Origin: an uncultured bacterium | GTDB lineage: Bacteria; Cloacimonadota; Cloacimonadia; Cloacimonadales; Cloacimonadaceae | Length of the DNA stretch: 64,000 bases | Direction of reading: 5' to 3' | Assembly (NCBI GenBank): GCA_938009275.1 | Contig: CALLHY010000013.1 | Coordinates: 1 to 64,000 of the forward strand | Shown: positions 24,125 to 33,961 of the stretch, piece by piece | Position numbering within the stretch: the stretch's first letter is position 1 | Layout: each line of letters begins with the position of its first letter | Made by a program: the position numbers and the translations under genes | The notes under the pieces: generated by a model | Databases searched by the model: none | What the model was told of the DNA's origin: nothing | What the model saw: only the letters and a program-made list of their open reading frames with translations

Positions 24125-25909
24125 ATGCTTGATGACCTTAGAAAGAAGCAAAAGGTAATCATTTACTTCGTAGCAATAATCTTCATCCTGGGAATGGGTG
24201 CAGTGGGATTGGTAGAATTACTTAACCCCCAGCCATATCTCGGTAAGGTTGGCAAAAAGAAGATAACCGTCGAGATGTATCAACAGAAGATACAGGAGAT
24301 GTTTGATCGTTATTCCCAGATGTATCAGAACCAACCCCTTGACGAAAACACCAGAAAAAGCCTCGAGAACCAAGCTTGGCAGTCACTCGTGGATGATCTT
24401 GTATGGGAACAGATGCTAAAAAAGAACAAGATCAAGGTTAATAATGATGATATTTTAACGGAAATGCAAAACAATCCTCCTCAGGAGTTGATGCAGAATG
24501 AATCATTGCAAACCAATGGCAGATTTGACAAGAGCAAGTATCTATCAGCTCTAAAAAACAATCCCGAATTCTTTGTGATGATGGAAGACTATGTTCGCGG
24601 CTACCTGCCCAAGCAAAAGCTTCAGGAAAAGATAAAAGCTAAGGCAGGGATAACAATAGATAGCCTTAAGGCTGAATATGCCAAAGAGAATGACACTGCC
24701 ACCGGAAAGATTATATGGTTCGATCACAATATGTCTGACCCAATTACCATTACTGATGCAGAGATTAAGGCCTACTATGATAAAAACAAGGAAGAAGAAT
24801 TCAAGAAAGGCCCTGCTTCCAAAGCTAAGTTCCTTGTTTTTGAAAATAAACCCTCGGACAAAGACTTTGCAGAAGTAAAGAAGAACGCAGATCAGATATA
24901 CAATCGCGTGATGAGTGGAGAAGATTTTGCCGCATTGGCAAACGAATTTTCTGATGATCCTGGCTCAAAAGCTAATGGTGGTTCACTAGGTGAATTTGGT
25001 AGGGGACAAATGGTTCCCGAATTTGAAAATGCAGCTTTCGCACTGGCAAAGGGACAAATCTCCAAACCTGTAAAGACTAATTTTGGTTGGCACATTATCC
25101 GCAGTGACAGTATCGGAACAGCTGGCTTAGAGGGACCCAAGATTAAAGCCAGCCACATCTTGCTGAAAGTAGAAGCCTCCGATGAAACAAAAGAAAAGAT
25201 TTCATCAGATGCCGAAAGAGCAAAGAAGCTTGTAAAAAAGATGGGTATCGACAAGGCCGCAAAAGAACTTAAGCTGGAAGCTCAAGATACCGATTGGGTT
25301 GCCCACGACCAGGAATATATTCCTGGAATTGGGAGCTTAGCAGCTTTAACCGATTTCATGCGCAAAAGCAAAGCCAAATCCATCTCCGATCTTGTAAAAG
25401 ATCAGCAGGGCCGCATGATATTGGCTCAGTTAACTGATAACAAGAAAGAATACTACGAAGATTTCGACAAGGTAAAGCTAAGAATAAAGTATCAGCTCGA
25501 AAAGGAAAAGAAAGTAGCCAATGTGAAGGTAAAAGCCGAGCAGTTTATGGCAAAGTATCCCTCCGGAGAATACTTCAGTGCCGCAGTGAAAGAAGGCTGG
25601 AAGATAATCGACATGAATCAACATAAACAAGGCTCAAACATACCCAATGTTGGCATCTCCAAGGAATTCACAACGGCTGTATTGGCCATGAAAGCCGGAC
25701 AGACCAGTGGATTACTTACCAATAAAGAGGGTAATTTTATTGTTTCACTTACCGAGCGAAATACACCAAACTTCGATGCTTTCAGCAAGGATAAAGATGC
25801 TCAGAATACCATTCGCAAACGCTTGGAAGACGCAGCTTGGAATCGCTGGTATGACAGCTACAAAAAGTCCATAAAGATTATTGATAATCGAGCAAAGTTT
25901 GGGATGTAA
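24125..25909 (+). CDS. membrane-anchored PpiC/SurA-type peptidyl-prolyl isomerase, 594 aa
   Basis: ATG 24125 has GTGGAGG about 6 bp upstream. One N-terminal helix (about residues 11-30) anchors a periplasmic protein, as in PpiD. A SurA_N-like chaperone region follows. A well-preserved parvulin domain is visible (FAALANEFSDDPGSKANGG; GQISKPVKTNFGWHII), then a degenerate second one beginning KASHILLKVE but lacking the usual core. It should assist folding of exported outer-membrane and secreted proteins, of which this window has several. The phosphohexomutase gene follows 8 bp after it. Confidence 0.88.
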   Translation: MLDDLRKKQKVIIYFVAIIFILGMGAVGLVELLNPQPYLGKVGKKKITVEMYQQKIQEMFDRYSQMYQNQPLDENTRKSLENQAWQSLVDDLVWEQMLKKNKIKVNNDDILTEMQNNPPQELMQNESLQTNGRFDKSKYLSALKNNPEFFVMMEDYVRGYLPKQKLQEKIKAKAGITIDSLKAEYAKENDTATGKIIWFDHNMSDPITITDAEIKAYYDKNKEEEFKKGPASKAKFLVFENKPSDKDFAEVKKNADQIYNRVMSGEDFAALANEFSDDPGSKANGGSLGEFGRGQMVPEFENAAFALAKGQISKPVKTNFGWHIIRSDSIGTAGLEGPKIKASHILLKVEASDETKEKISSDAERAKKLVKKMGIDKAAKELKLEAQDTDWVAHDQEYIPGIGSLAALTDFMRKSKAKSISDLVKDQQGRMILAQLTDNKKEYYEDFDKVKLRIKYQLEKEKKVANVKVKAEQFMAKYPSGEYFSAAVKEGWKIIDMNQHKQGSNIPNVGISKEFTTAVLAMKAGQTSGLLTNKEGNFIVSLTERNTPNFDAFSKDKDAQNTIRKRLEDAAWNRWYDSYKKSIKIIDNRAKFGM

Positions 25910-25917
25910 CAGTTAAT

Positions 25918-27294
25918 ATGAGCAAGCTAATGACAAGTGTTAGCGGAGTTAGGGGTGTCTTTGGGGACACCCTTAATCCTTTTATAGTACAAAAATATGT
26001 AGCCCGTTTCGCTGCATTTCAGGCAGAGGAACACCCCCATGTACCCAAACGCATTATCGTTGGAAGAGATTCACGTACAACTGGACAAGCAATGCTTCAC
26101 AGCATTGTGGCAGTTCTTATCAGCATGGGATTTGACGTAACCGATTTAGGCATAGTATCAACTCCTACTGTCCTGTTAGCGGTTGAGCAATCGGATGCGA
26201 TAGGTGGAATTGCCATAACCGCATCTCACAATCCTCCAGAGTGGAATGCAATGAAATTCGTTGATGCTGATGGAATGTTTTTATCTGCTTCCAAAGCTGA
26301 AGTTTTCCTTTCTGGAGTAGATCAGCCAATTTCCTGGGCTAACTGGCAGAACATCGGAAAGCTATATCACGATAATAGTGCGATTCAAAATCACATTAAT
26401 AAAGTGTTAGCCATCCCCTACATTGATATAGAGAAGATTAAGGCAAAGAAAATAAAGGTGGTTCTGGATTCCGTAAATGGTGCTGGAGGGTTAATGACTC
26501 CAGCCCTATTGAAGCAACTTGGGTGCACGGTGTACGAGATTAATGGTGAACCCACAGGGGTTTTTGCACATCCTGCTGAACCTTTGAATGAAAATCTGGG
26601 TCAATTAGAAGATGCTGTAAAGTTTTATAATGCAGACATAGGCTTCGCTACCGACCCGGATGTTGACAGGTTATCGATTGTATCCGAGAAGGGTGAATGC
26701 ATTGGTGAAGAACTAAGTGTTGCCCTCGCCCAGTTATTTGTGTTACCAAAACAAAAAGGCGATGTAGTGGTGAACTTAAGCTCTTCGATGATTACAGACT
26801 TCATAGCTGCCAAGTTTGGCGTAAAAGTTCATCGTACCCGAATAGGTGAAATAAATGTAGGAAAAAGAATGCAAGAGTTGCTCTCCCCTATCGGCGGAGA
26901 AGGCAATGGTGGCGTTATCTGTCCTGCTGTTCACTACACCCGTGACGCCATAGCCGGCATTGCTGTTATTTTGGCACTCATGTCAGAAAGCGGTGAAAGC
27001 ATTTCGCAGCTGGTAGAAAGCCTCCCCAAGTATTATTTTGCCAAAGACAAATTAAGCTTGGAGTCCAGTCAGATGGATGCAGTAATGAAGGCGGTTCCAA
27101 GTTTGTTAAGTGCCTACGATATTGACTACACTGACGGCATTAAAGGCACAACAAAAGATCATTGGATTCACATTCGCAAGTCTGGAACCGAACCCATTAT
27201 CAGAATATACACTGAAAGCGATAGCCCTGAGAAATCCAGACAAATATGTGATGCAATGATGCAAGGATTGATTTTAGCAGCGTCTAAAGCATAA
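25918..27294 (+). CDS. glmM: phosphohexomutase, probably phosphoglucosamine mutase
   Basis: 458 aa. The active-site serine loop TASHNPPEWNAMK, the metal loop DPDVDRLS, and the C-terminal phosphate-binding RKSGTEPIIRIY are all present. Size and N-terminus (TSVSGVRGVFG) fit the GlmM/ManB-like group. GlmM makes glucosamine-1-phosphate for UDP-GlcNAc, and glmS lies elsewhere in this window, so the pathway is represented. Phosphomannomutase is the main alternative. No ribosome binding site is visible; coupling to the upstream gene (8-bp gap) is likely. Confidence 0.8.
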   Translation: MSKLMTSVSGVRGVFGDTLNPFIVQKYVARFAAFQAEEHPHVPKRIIVGRDSRTTGQAMLHSIVAVLISMGFDVTDLGIVSTPTVLLAVEQSDAIGGIAITASHNPPEWNAMKFVDADGMFLSASKAEVFLSGVDQPISWANWQNIGKLYHDNSAIQNHINKVLAIPYIDIEKIKAKKIKVVLDSVNGAGGLMTPALLKQLGCTVYEINGEPTGVFAHPAEPLNENLGQLEDAVKFYNADIGFATDPDVDRLSIVSEKGECIGEELSVALAQLFVLPKQKGDVVVNLSSSMITDFIAAKFGVKVHRTRIGEINVGKRMQELLSPIGGEGNGGVICPAVHYTRDAIAGIAVILALMSESGESISQLVESLPKYYFAKDKLSLESSQMDAVMKAVPSLLSAYDIDYTDGIKGTTKDHWIHIRKSGTEPIIRIYTESDSPEKSRQICDAMMQGLILAASKA

Positions 27295-27308
27295 TAACAA
27301 TTATTCAT

Positions 27309-27338
27309 AAGTGCGGTCTTAGTGGCCGCACTTTTTTT
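27309..27338 (+). terminator. rho-independent terminator
   Basis: AAGTGCGG pairs with CCGCACTT around an 8-nt loop and runs into seven T residues, 15 bp after the phosphohexomutase stop. Confidence 0.9.
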
Positions 27339-27424
27339 GATCCTTTCAATTAACTCTTCCTCTGCAATGCGCAGTTAGTCATCTTAATCTTTATCATTGT
27401 TGCTTATCCAACCTGGCAACTGCT

Positions 27425-27463
27425 GTATCATTGCAGATTCTTTGCTGATAATACCAATGATAC
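27425..27463. other. intergenic inverted repeat in a 326-bp gap
   Basis: GTATCATTG (27425-27433) and CAATGATAC (27455-27463) pair perfectly around a 21-nt loop; a second GGTATCAATG-like copy follows on the minus strand near 27470. The interval 27339-27620 has no convincing gene and must hold the promoter of the secreted-protein gene, though no clear -35/-10 pair stands out. Confidence 0.4.
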
Positions 27464-27620
27464 GCATGCATTGATACCGCAGCACTACAAAGGAATAATA
27501 ATTCAGCTTGCAGCCTGCTGACTACTATTAGCAGTGATTTGGAAAGCTTCTTGCATATAGTAATGTCGCACTGAATTGTTCAGCTTTACTTGTGCTTTAT
27601 GAACAGATAAGGAGATAAAT

Positions 27621-30600
27621 ATGAAAAAGATAGCCATAGCTTTATGCCTTGTTGTGGTAAGCTTAGGTCTGTATGCAGGCCTCCTTTGGCAGGACTCGAT
27701 ACCAATCCGCCAGGGGGTTAACATTGAATGGTTTCGCACTGGCGTTGATACTAATGACGGTGGCGCGATTTATGTGTGGTCGGATACCAAACTGGGAGAA
27801 AGAGACCTTTGGGCTCAAAAAGTTGATGCTGCAGGTAATCTTGTATGGGGTGAGCCGTTGCTAATAGACGGTAAGATAGACAGACAAGAAGACCCGGTTA
27901 TCACCAGAACCTCCGACAACAATTATATCATTGCCTGGATTGATTTTTCAGACGATCTTGATGGCAACGTGTATGCACAGAAGATTAATAACGCTGGTCA
28001 GCTTTTATGGCCTGCCGGTGGAAAACCAATATGCACCCGCCCCGGAATTCAGATATCTCTAAATATGGAAGCTGACAATGATGGCGGAGCATTCATTTTG
28101 TGGGTAGATTCACGTAATCCCAGTAAAGACATTTTCGGTCAACGTGTATCTTCAACAGGTGATCCGCTGTGGATTGTAGATGGTATTGCCATTGCCAGTG
28201 GAGAGGGTGACGAAGTGCAAAACACCATGCTGCCCGATGGACAGGGTGGAATGATGATTGGTTATACTCACAATTTTAACGGTGCAGAAGATATCTATGT
28301 AAAGAGATACCTCAGTGATGGCACCTTTGCCTGGAACGAGCCATTACCGCTTTGCGTGGAAACAGGGAACCAGTCTGGGGTACGCATGGCAGCTATGAAT
28401 AATGGTGAATTCATATTCACATGGCAAGATCAAAGAAATCCCGATTGGGATATATATGCTCAGAAAGTAAATCTAACCGGACAGATGCTTTGGCCTGCCG
28501 GAACCAATGTATATAGTGACCAAAATCAAGCCACTCCCCGCAAACAAGATAATCCAAGAATACTGAAGACCTCAGACAATTGCGCGGTTATAGTGTGGGA
28601 AGATTATAGGTCTGGTAGCACAAATTCTGACCTCTACGTACAAAAGATGAGTGTAGATGGTGCAAAACTATGGGCTCAAGACGGCATAGCTCTCAGTACT
28701 GCTGCTTTCTCACAAATTGGTGCCCGTTTAGCTGCGGATAGCAATGGTGGATGCTTTATAGTATGGGACGACTATCGCAATGGTAATACCCCCAATGATG
28801 ATATCTATGCTCAGCATTTAGATAGCAATGGCCTCGCTCTTTGGGATGCAGATGGAAAGGCTATCTGCACAGCACCAAACGGGCAAAATGGCGGATTGGT
28901 TAAGTATTCCGGTAGCAATGTATTTATCAACTGGATGGATATCCGTAATGGAAGCGTGGGCATCTATTATCAAGTTTTGAATAACGCAGGTGTTGCTCAG
29001 TTAGAAACTAATGGCAAACTTGTTTTCTGGGGTTTGAGCGGAGATACTCCCAAAGACAATTATCAGATTCTTAATCGCTCCAATGATATAGCCATTATAT
29101 GGCAGGACACTCGTTTCGCAAACGATGGTTACCGCATCTTTATGCAATTTGTTAACCCGGATGGCAGCGTAGATTTGGAAACCAACGGTCGCCCTGTAAC
29201 AATTGGCGTTGATGGAAAACAACTATTACCCAACGCCATTGTAACTCCAGATGATCACATAGCAATTGTTTGGGAAGATACTCGTGGTGATAATCCGAAA
29301 GTGTTCGCCCAATTGATCGACCCCGCTGGAAACAGGCTTTGGGGAGATGGAGGGATGGAAATTACCAATGCCTCACCTCTTCGCCAGAAAGACACCTTTA
29401 TTTCTTATCACGACGGTTCATACTATATTGGCTGGTCTAATTCTGTTCCTGTAGGTAGCACAAATTACTACCACGTTTATGGGCAAAGAATTCAAAATGG
29501 ACAGAAGATGTGGGGTGCTGACGGTAAGGTTATATCCGTATTGCCTGCCAATGCACAAAACAGCGAATGTACCCTGTATAGCGTGTTAGAAAACTATTAT
29601 GTTTGGCACCGCGTAGACACCACGACGTTCTTGTACACCATTTGGGCAAAGAAAGTTGATGCCAATGGTGATGCTGCAACAGGTTGGCCAAATGCTGGCT
29701 TACAGCTTTCTACATATGATGATTGGGATACCGTTCAATATCATCCCGTAGCCGCACGAACACCAGAAGGATTGTTCGTGATGTGGAAAGATAAGCGAAC
29801 AGACTTCACTCTTAACTACTGGGGACAGCATGTTAGTGATAGCGGTACCAGATTGTGGAATCCTCTGGGCGTTTCGCTGGCAGAAAACAATCGTGAACAG
29901 GAAGCTGCCGATATTAGCGTGAATAGTAGTGGTATTACCTTTACCTGGTGTGAAAACATCAATGGTATAGAAGATATCTTTGCCCACAAGTATAGCTTTG
30001 AAGGTATGCCTCTTTGGGGTAGCCTGGGCTATGCTGTTGTTCAGAAAGACTCCGTTCAATCTCATCCTACTCTGTCGAGCTTCTCGAATGGTCACTCTAT
30101 TATAGCCTGGGCAGACTTCTGGGGAGATGAAAGTGACATCTATTACAAATACATTACTGGTTCTGGTGAGGTGTTGGGAGACCCAATAGGAATGATCCTG
30201 TGTAACGTAGCCAAGAAGCAGTATCAACCTCTTTCGGTAATCCTGAATGATGAAGCTTATGTAATATGGGCAGACGGACGTTCCAGCGGTAAAACCGAAA
30301 TTCTGGGACTGTACATGCAAAAGATGAATAGCTCAGTTAGTAATATTGATGTAAATATACCATCGCTTAGCTCGCTCGAACTACGCCAGAACCATCCTAA
30401 TCCCTTTAATCCCAGTACAACTATCAGCTTTGCCCTTAAAAACTCCACTAAACAGGCAGAACTGAATATATACAACCTGAAAGGTCAGCTTGTGAAAAAC
30501 CTGCATAAAGGAAGCCTGAACTCAGGCAACCACAGCCTGGTATGGGATGGTAAGGATAATGCCGGCAATCTCGTTTCAAGTGGTGTCTATTTCTATCGCC

Positions 30601-30650
30601 TCAGCGATGGAGTGAGCACTCAGCAGCGAAAAATGGTAATGATGAAGTAA
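27621..30650 (+). CDS. secreted repeat protein with C-terminal sorting domain, 1009 aa
   Basis: AAGGAG lies 7 bp before the ATG. A signal peptide (MKKIAIALCLVVVSLGLYAG) is followed by roughly 14-16 degenerate repeats of 45-55 residues with the pattern (I/V)xWxDxR...DIYAQ(K/R)(V/I)...GxxLW, which suggest beta-propeller blades. The last ~85 residues are a FlgD-Ig-like/type IX-type sorting domain: NHPNPFNPSTTISF, YNLKGQLVKNL, and WDGKDNAGN...SGVYFYRL. It is likely exported across the outer membrane and surface-bound. It is transcribed alone, with a terminator behind it. The ligand is unknown; a 925-aa relative is encoded at 50119-52896. Confidence 0.85.
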   Translation: MKKIAIALCLVVVSLGLYAGLLWQDSIPIRQGVNIEWFRTGVDTNDGGAIYVWSDTKLGERDLWAQKVDAAGNLVWGEPLLIDGKIDRQEDPVITRTSDNNYIIAWIDFSDDLDGNVYAQKINNAGQLLWPAGGKPICTRPGIQISLNMEADNDGGAFILWVDSRNPSKDIFGQRVSSTGDPLWIVDGIAIASGEGDEVQNTMLPDGQGGMMIGYTHNFNGAEDIYVKRYLSDGTFAWNEPLPLCVETGNQSGVRMAAMNNGEFIFTWQDQRNPDWDIYAQKVNLTGQMLWPAGTNVYSDQNQATPRKQDNPRILKTSDNCAVIVWEDYRSGSTNSDLYVQKMSVDGAKLWAQDGIALSTAAFSQIGARLAADSNGGCFIVWDDYRNGNTPNDDIYAQHLDSNGLALWDADGKAICTAPNGQNGGLVKYSGSNVFINWMDIRNGSVGIYYQVLNNAGVAQLETNGKLVFWGLSGDTPKDNYQILNRSNDIAIIWQDTRFANDGYRIFMQFVNPDGSVDLETNGRPVTIGVDGKQLLPNAIVTPDDHIAIVWEDTRGDNPKVFAQLIDPAGNRLWGDGGMEITNASPLRQKDTFISYHDGSYYIGWSNSVPVGSTNYYHVYGQRIQNGQKMWGADGKVISVLPANAQNSECTLYSVLENYYVWHRVDTTTFLYTIWAKKVDANGDAATGWPNAGLQLSTYDDWDTVQYHPVAARTPEGLFVMWKDKRTDFTLNYWGQHVSDSGTRLWNPLGVSLAENNREQEAADISVNSSGITFTWCENINGIEDIFAHKYSFEGMPLWGSLGYAVVQKDSVQSHPTLSSFSNGHSIIAWADFWGDESDIYYKYITGSGEVLGDPIGMILCNVAKKQYQPLSVILNDEAYVIWADGRSSGKTEILGLYMQKMNSSVSNIDVNIPSLSSLELRQNHPNPFNPSTTISFALKNSTKQAELNIYNLKGQLVKNLHKGSLNSGNHSLVWDGKDNAGNLVSSGVYFYRLSDGVSTQQRKMVMMK

Positions 30651-30676
30651 CTGAATAATCAGCATCTATTTATACA

Positions 30677-30712
30677 GCCCCCGGTATCATACGATTCCGG
30701 GGGTTCTTTTTT
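30677..30712 (+). terminator. rho-independent terminator
   Basis: CCCCCGG pairs perfectly with CCGGGGG across a 12-nt loop, followed by TTCTTTTTT. It ends the transcript of the 1009-aa secreted protein. Confidence 0.92.
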
Positions 30713-30776
30713 CTCTTGACTCATGTGCTACACATTTATCATTGCTCCGTAACACTGCTTTTAATAAGGAGTAAAA

Positions 30777-31529
30777 ATGATCAATTACACAAATGAGATT
30801 GATAGAATAACTATGTTTATTGCAAACTATTGCCAGTCCACTGGTTATAACAAGTTAGTAATCGGCTTATCTGGAGGAATAGATTCCGCTCTTTCTGCTG
30901 CACTCGCAGTTAGAGCAGTTGGTTCAGAGAACGTTTTTGGAATAAACATCCCATACAAGTTAAGCCATCCTGACAGTGCAAATGATGCCTTATTAGTAGC
31001 TGAATGCTTAAACATAAGCTTTAAGACCATAGACCTTAGTCCAATGACAGACAGTTACTTCAATACCTATGCAGTGAAGGCAGATAAGTTGCGAAGAGGA
31101 AATTGGATGGCACGCATCAGAATGAACGTTATCTACGACTATGCAGCCGAAAGAAACGCCTTAGTAGTCGGTACGGGTAATAGAACTGAACTCATGGTTG
31201 GATATTGCACTCAATATGGTGACTCAGCCTGTGCCTTCGAACCAATTGGACACTTATACAAAACCGAAGTTTGGGAAATGGCGCGAGTGCTTCAGTTACC
31301 CGATAGGGTAATCAACAAGACTCCCACCGCGGATTTGTGGGAAGGTCAGAGCGATGAAGCTGAACTTGGAATTCGCTATGCTGATTTGGATGCAATTCTG
31401 ATGTTCTTAACCGAAGGTATAATTACACAAACCTATACCAAAGCACAAATAGACAAAGTAAGAAAGCTGATCAAGCGATCGGAGTTCAAGCGAAATATGC
31501 CCCCCATACCGGAGCGAGTTTTATGTTAA
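30777..31529 (+). CDS. nadE: NH3-dependent NAD+ synthetase
   Basis: 250 aa. The ATP-pyrophosphatase P-loop SGGIDSALSAAL is present, along with the conserved GTGNRTELMVGYCTQYGD and PTADLWEGQSDE segments. Size and absence of a glutaminase domain indicate the ammonia-dependent form. It amidates nicotinic acid adenine dinucleotide. AAGGAG lies 6 bp upstream. The 3' end overlaps the next gene by 7 bp, beginning a three-gene operon. Confidence 0.96.
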   Translation: MINYTNEIDRITMFIANYCQSTGYNKLVIGLSGGIDSALSAALAVRAVGSENVFGINIPYKLSHPDSANDALLVAECLNISFKTIDLSPMTDSYFNTYAVKADKLRRGNWMARIRMNVIYDYAAERNALVVGTGNRTELMVGYCTQYGDSACAFEPIGHLYKTEVWEMARVLQLPDRVINKTPTADLWEGQSDEAELGIRYADLDAILMFLTEGIITQTYTKAQIDKVRKLIKRSEFKRNMPPIPERVLC

Positions 31530-32710
31530 GCATATTCAAAAGCAACAGATGTGAGCTTTGCTATACTGAACGCATTGTAAGGGAATGCCCCCGCAAAAAG
31601 AAAAAACTATGCTGGCATTGTTGCAACGAACTAAGATGTGATACGAAATGCCCAAACGCCTGTCCCTATTCTGGCAAAGAGAATGAGCAAGGCATCTTCC
31701 CCACCTTCAAAGCAGATTCATTGACAGAGTCAACGGACGTATTGAAACGCTACATCGACCTTTGGGCAGGTCGGGAGAATCCTCACTTAGAAGCAAAAAG
31801 CCCCATTAGCGTGGCTGAAACCAATCAAGCGGAAATTGTAAGCTGGCTAACAGGATTTCAGTATCCATCTCATTTCCCCTTAGGTTACCTGATGCAGAAA
31901 CTGGGTATAGAAACCTCAGATAATAATGAAGATCAAGTAGGTCACCATGAAACTTGCGTACATGCCTTTATGCAGGCTGTAGTACGATTGGCATGGGATG
32001 AACTGCGAAGCTTTAGCGTTAACCAATTGCCAAAGGATGATCTTGCTGTTCGTTATCGAGAGTTAATGCAAAGTATCCCATTGTTAAAAAAGGTATCTAC
32101 ATACAGCATAATACACAGCGGGATTGGCGAGGATGGTGTAAGCGCGCTGGTTTATCTGGAACTAAACCACAAACAAGACTGGACGATTCTCTTAAGCAAT
32201 GCCAGCGGAAAATGGAAAATACGCCAAAACATACTAGGCTCACCCAAAGAATATTTTGCTCAAAACCAGATATACAGCAACATAGCCGAAGCCTTGGGTA
32301 AAGCAGATGATGCCAAAGTATGGGAACTAATCCAGAGCAAATTAAAGGACTATCCTGACAGCCCGGATTTGTATTATTATAGAGCTCTATATTGGCAGCT
32401 AAGCAAGGATAATGACAAAGCCGCAGTAGATTTTTTTAACGCTATTTCCCTGGACAACACCTGGATTGAGCCATATTTTCATCTGGGAGCTCTTTACCTG
32501 GGTAAATCTGACTACCAAAATGCTGCTTATTGGTTTGGAGAATTGAACTCACTTCACCCAGATGATCCCAATGCCATGAATAACCTTGCTGCCTGTTATG
32601 CCGGATTGGGACGCGATGCAGATGCCAAAGCTATTTGGGAGAACATATTAGCATTGTACCCAACCTTTGATGTAGCAAAGAAGAACTTAGACAAATTGAA
32701 CAATGGATAA
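31523..32710 (+). CDS. Cys-rich zinc-binding plus TPR protein, 395 aa
   Basis: The first ~50 residues hold paired Cys/His motifs (CELCYTERIVREC, CWHCCNELRC, CPNACPYS) expected to bind zinc. A middle domain of ~150 residues has a SEC-C/NTF2-like feel but no certain family. The C-terminal third contains TPR units (PDLYYYRALYWQLSKDNDK, PYFHLGALYLGKSDYQNA, NAMNNLAACYAGLGRD). There is no signal peptide, so it should be cytoplasmic. It overlaps nadE by 7 bp and ribD by 8 bp, implying tight co-expression with cofactor biosynthesis genes. Function unknown. Confidence 0.75.
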   Translation: MLSIFKSNRCELCYTERIVRECPRKKKKLCWHCCNELRCDTKCPNACPYSGKENEQGIFPTFKADSLTESTDVLKRYIDLWAGRENPHLEAKSPISVAETNQAEIVSWLTGFQYPSHFPLGYLMQKLGIETSDNNEDQVGHHETCVHAFMQAVVRLAWDELRSFSVNQLPKDDLAVRYRELMQSIPLLKKVSTYSIIHSGIGEDGVSALVYLELNHKQDWTILLSNASGKWKIRQNILGSPKEYFAQNQIYSNIAEALGKADDAKVWELIQSKLKDYPDSPDLYYYRALYWQLSKDNDKAAVDFFNAISLDNTWIEPYFHLGALYLGKSDYQNAAYWFGELNSLHPDDPNAMNNLAACYAGLGRDADAKAIWENILALYPTFDVAKKNLDKLNNG

Positions 32711-33803
32711 TCACATCAGATATATGCAGCTTGCCATGCAAGATGCAGAAAAAGCCCGTGGTAAATGCTCTCCCAATCCGTTTGTGGGAGCAGTAATTGT
32801 GAAGAACAACCTGGTGATTGCCAAAGGCCACACCATGGAATACGGTGGAGATCATGCGGAAGCGCAAGCTTTGAAGAAAGCTGGCGCGAAAGCGGCAGGA
32901 GCGGATATGTACGTAACGCTGGAACCATGTTCTCACTATGGTAAAACTCCTCCATGTGCATTGGCAATGATTAATTCTGGCATCAAACGTGTTTATGTTG
33001 GCATAGTTGATCCTAATCCTCTTGTTGCTGGAAAGGGCATCCAAATGCTAAAAGAGGCAGGGATCGAGGTAAACGTCGGCATACTGGCAGATAAGATTAC
33101 TATGCAGCTGGAATACTTCCTTACCTTTATCACTCAGGGCAGACCTTTTGTGATTCTGAAAACTGCTCTTAGCCTGGATGGGAAGTTCGCCGCATCTGAT
33201 GGTAGCTCCAGATGGATTAGCAATGAGAAATCACGCCGTTACACTCATAAACTACGTAGTACAATAGACGTGATACTAACTGGGATTAGCACCATCATTA
33301 CGGACAATCCCATGCTAAACGCACGTACGTCCGCAAAAGCAAATCAACCTCTTAGAACCGTGTTAGATGTTAATCTAGACTTTCCATTGGACTCGGCTTT
33401 CGCACTTAGTATGAATAAGTATCCCAGCTTGGTTTTTTGTTCGGAAAAGCTAAGCAACTCCCAAAAGGCAGAGCAAATAAGAGAAATGGGAGCATTGGTA
33501 TTTGGCCTGCCAGCTTATGGAGGCTTATTCCAAATAGCCGATGTACTGCAATACCTGGGAAGCTTAGGCAAGTATTCGCTGTTACTGGAATCCGGAAGCG
33601 GAGTTGCAGAATCTTTTTTGCGTGAAAAGATGGTAGATAAATGCCTCTTTATTTATTCTCCCAAGCTGATTGGGGGTACAAATAGCCCATTACCAAGCTT
33701 GGGATTACAAAGAATCATTGATGCTGTATCTCTGGATAATATAGAAGTTAAACGTTTTGATGACGATGTAATGATCAGCGGCTATCCACATTATTCTTCA
33801 TAG
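32703..33803 (+). CDS. ribD: bifunctional riboflavin deaminase/reductase
   Basis: 366 aa. The N-terminal deaminase domain has the zinc site HAEAQAL and PCSHYGKTPPC. The C-terminal reductase domain carries LKTALSLDGKFA, SRWISNEKSR and the nucleotide-binding region near LLLESGSGVAESFL. It catalyses the second and third steps of riboflavin biosynthesis from GTP. No other rib genes are nearby and no FMN riboswitch is seen upstream; expression is through the nadE operon. Confidence 0.95.
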   Translation: MDNHIRYMQLAMQDAEKARGKCSPNPFVGAVIVKNNLVIAKGHTMEYGGDHAEAQALKKAGAKAAGADMYVTLEPCSHYGKTPPCALAMINSGIKRVYVGIVDPNPLVAGKGIQMLKEAGIEVNVGILADKITMQLEYFLTFITQGRPFVILKTALSLDGKFAASDGSSRWISNEKSRRYTHKLRSTIDVILTGISTIITDNPMLNARTSAKANQPLRTVLDVNLDFPLDSAFALSMNKYPSLVFCSEKLSNSQKAEQIREMGALVFGLPAYGGLFQIADVLQYLGSLGKYSLLLESGSGVAESFLREKMVDKCLFIYSPKLIGGTNSPLPSLGLQRIIDAVSLDNIEVKRFDDDVMISGYPHYSS

Positions 33804-33861
33804 TATTACAGGCAGTCTCTGTTATTATATTTCCCTTGCCGTAATTCCCATATTCCTGCTG

Positions 33862-33952
33862 CTTCCTTGAGCGAATTACTTATGAATTACGCATGAATTA
33901 CGCATGAGACCCGTATTTCATGCGTAATTCATAAGTAATAACATTAAGGAAG
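33862..33952. other. long intergenic hairpin, 34-nt arms
   Basis: CTTCCTTGA...GAATTACGCATG (33862-33895) pairs with 33919-33952, with a perfect inner block of about 21 bp and a mismatched 6-bp patch, around a 23-nt loop that holds another copy of AATTACGCATGA. It lies between convergent ribD and the amylase gene and has no T-tract on either strand. Sequence words are shared with the hairpin at 54693-54757. Confidence 0.85.
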
Positions 33953-33961
33953 ATGCTTACA

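Noticed and set aside
29700..30320. 206-aa minus-strand frame inside the secreted protein gene
   Set aside because: It is a shadow of the well-supported 1009-aa plus-strand gene with no independent signals.
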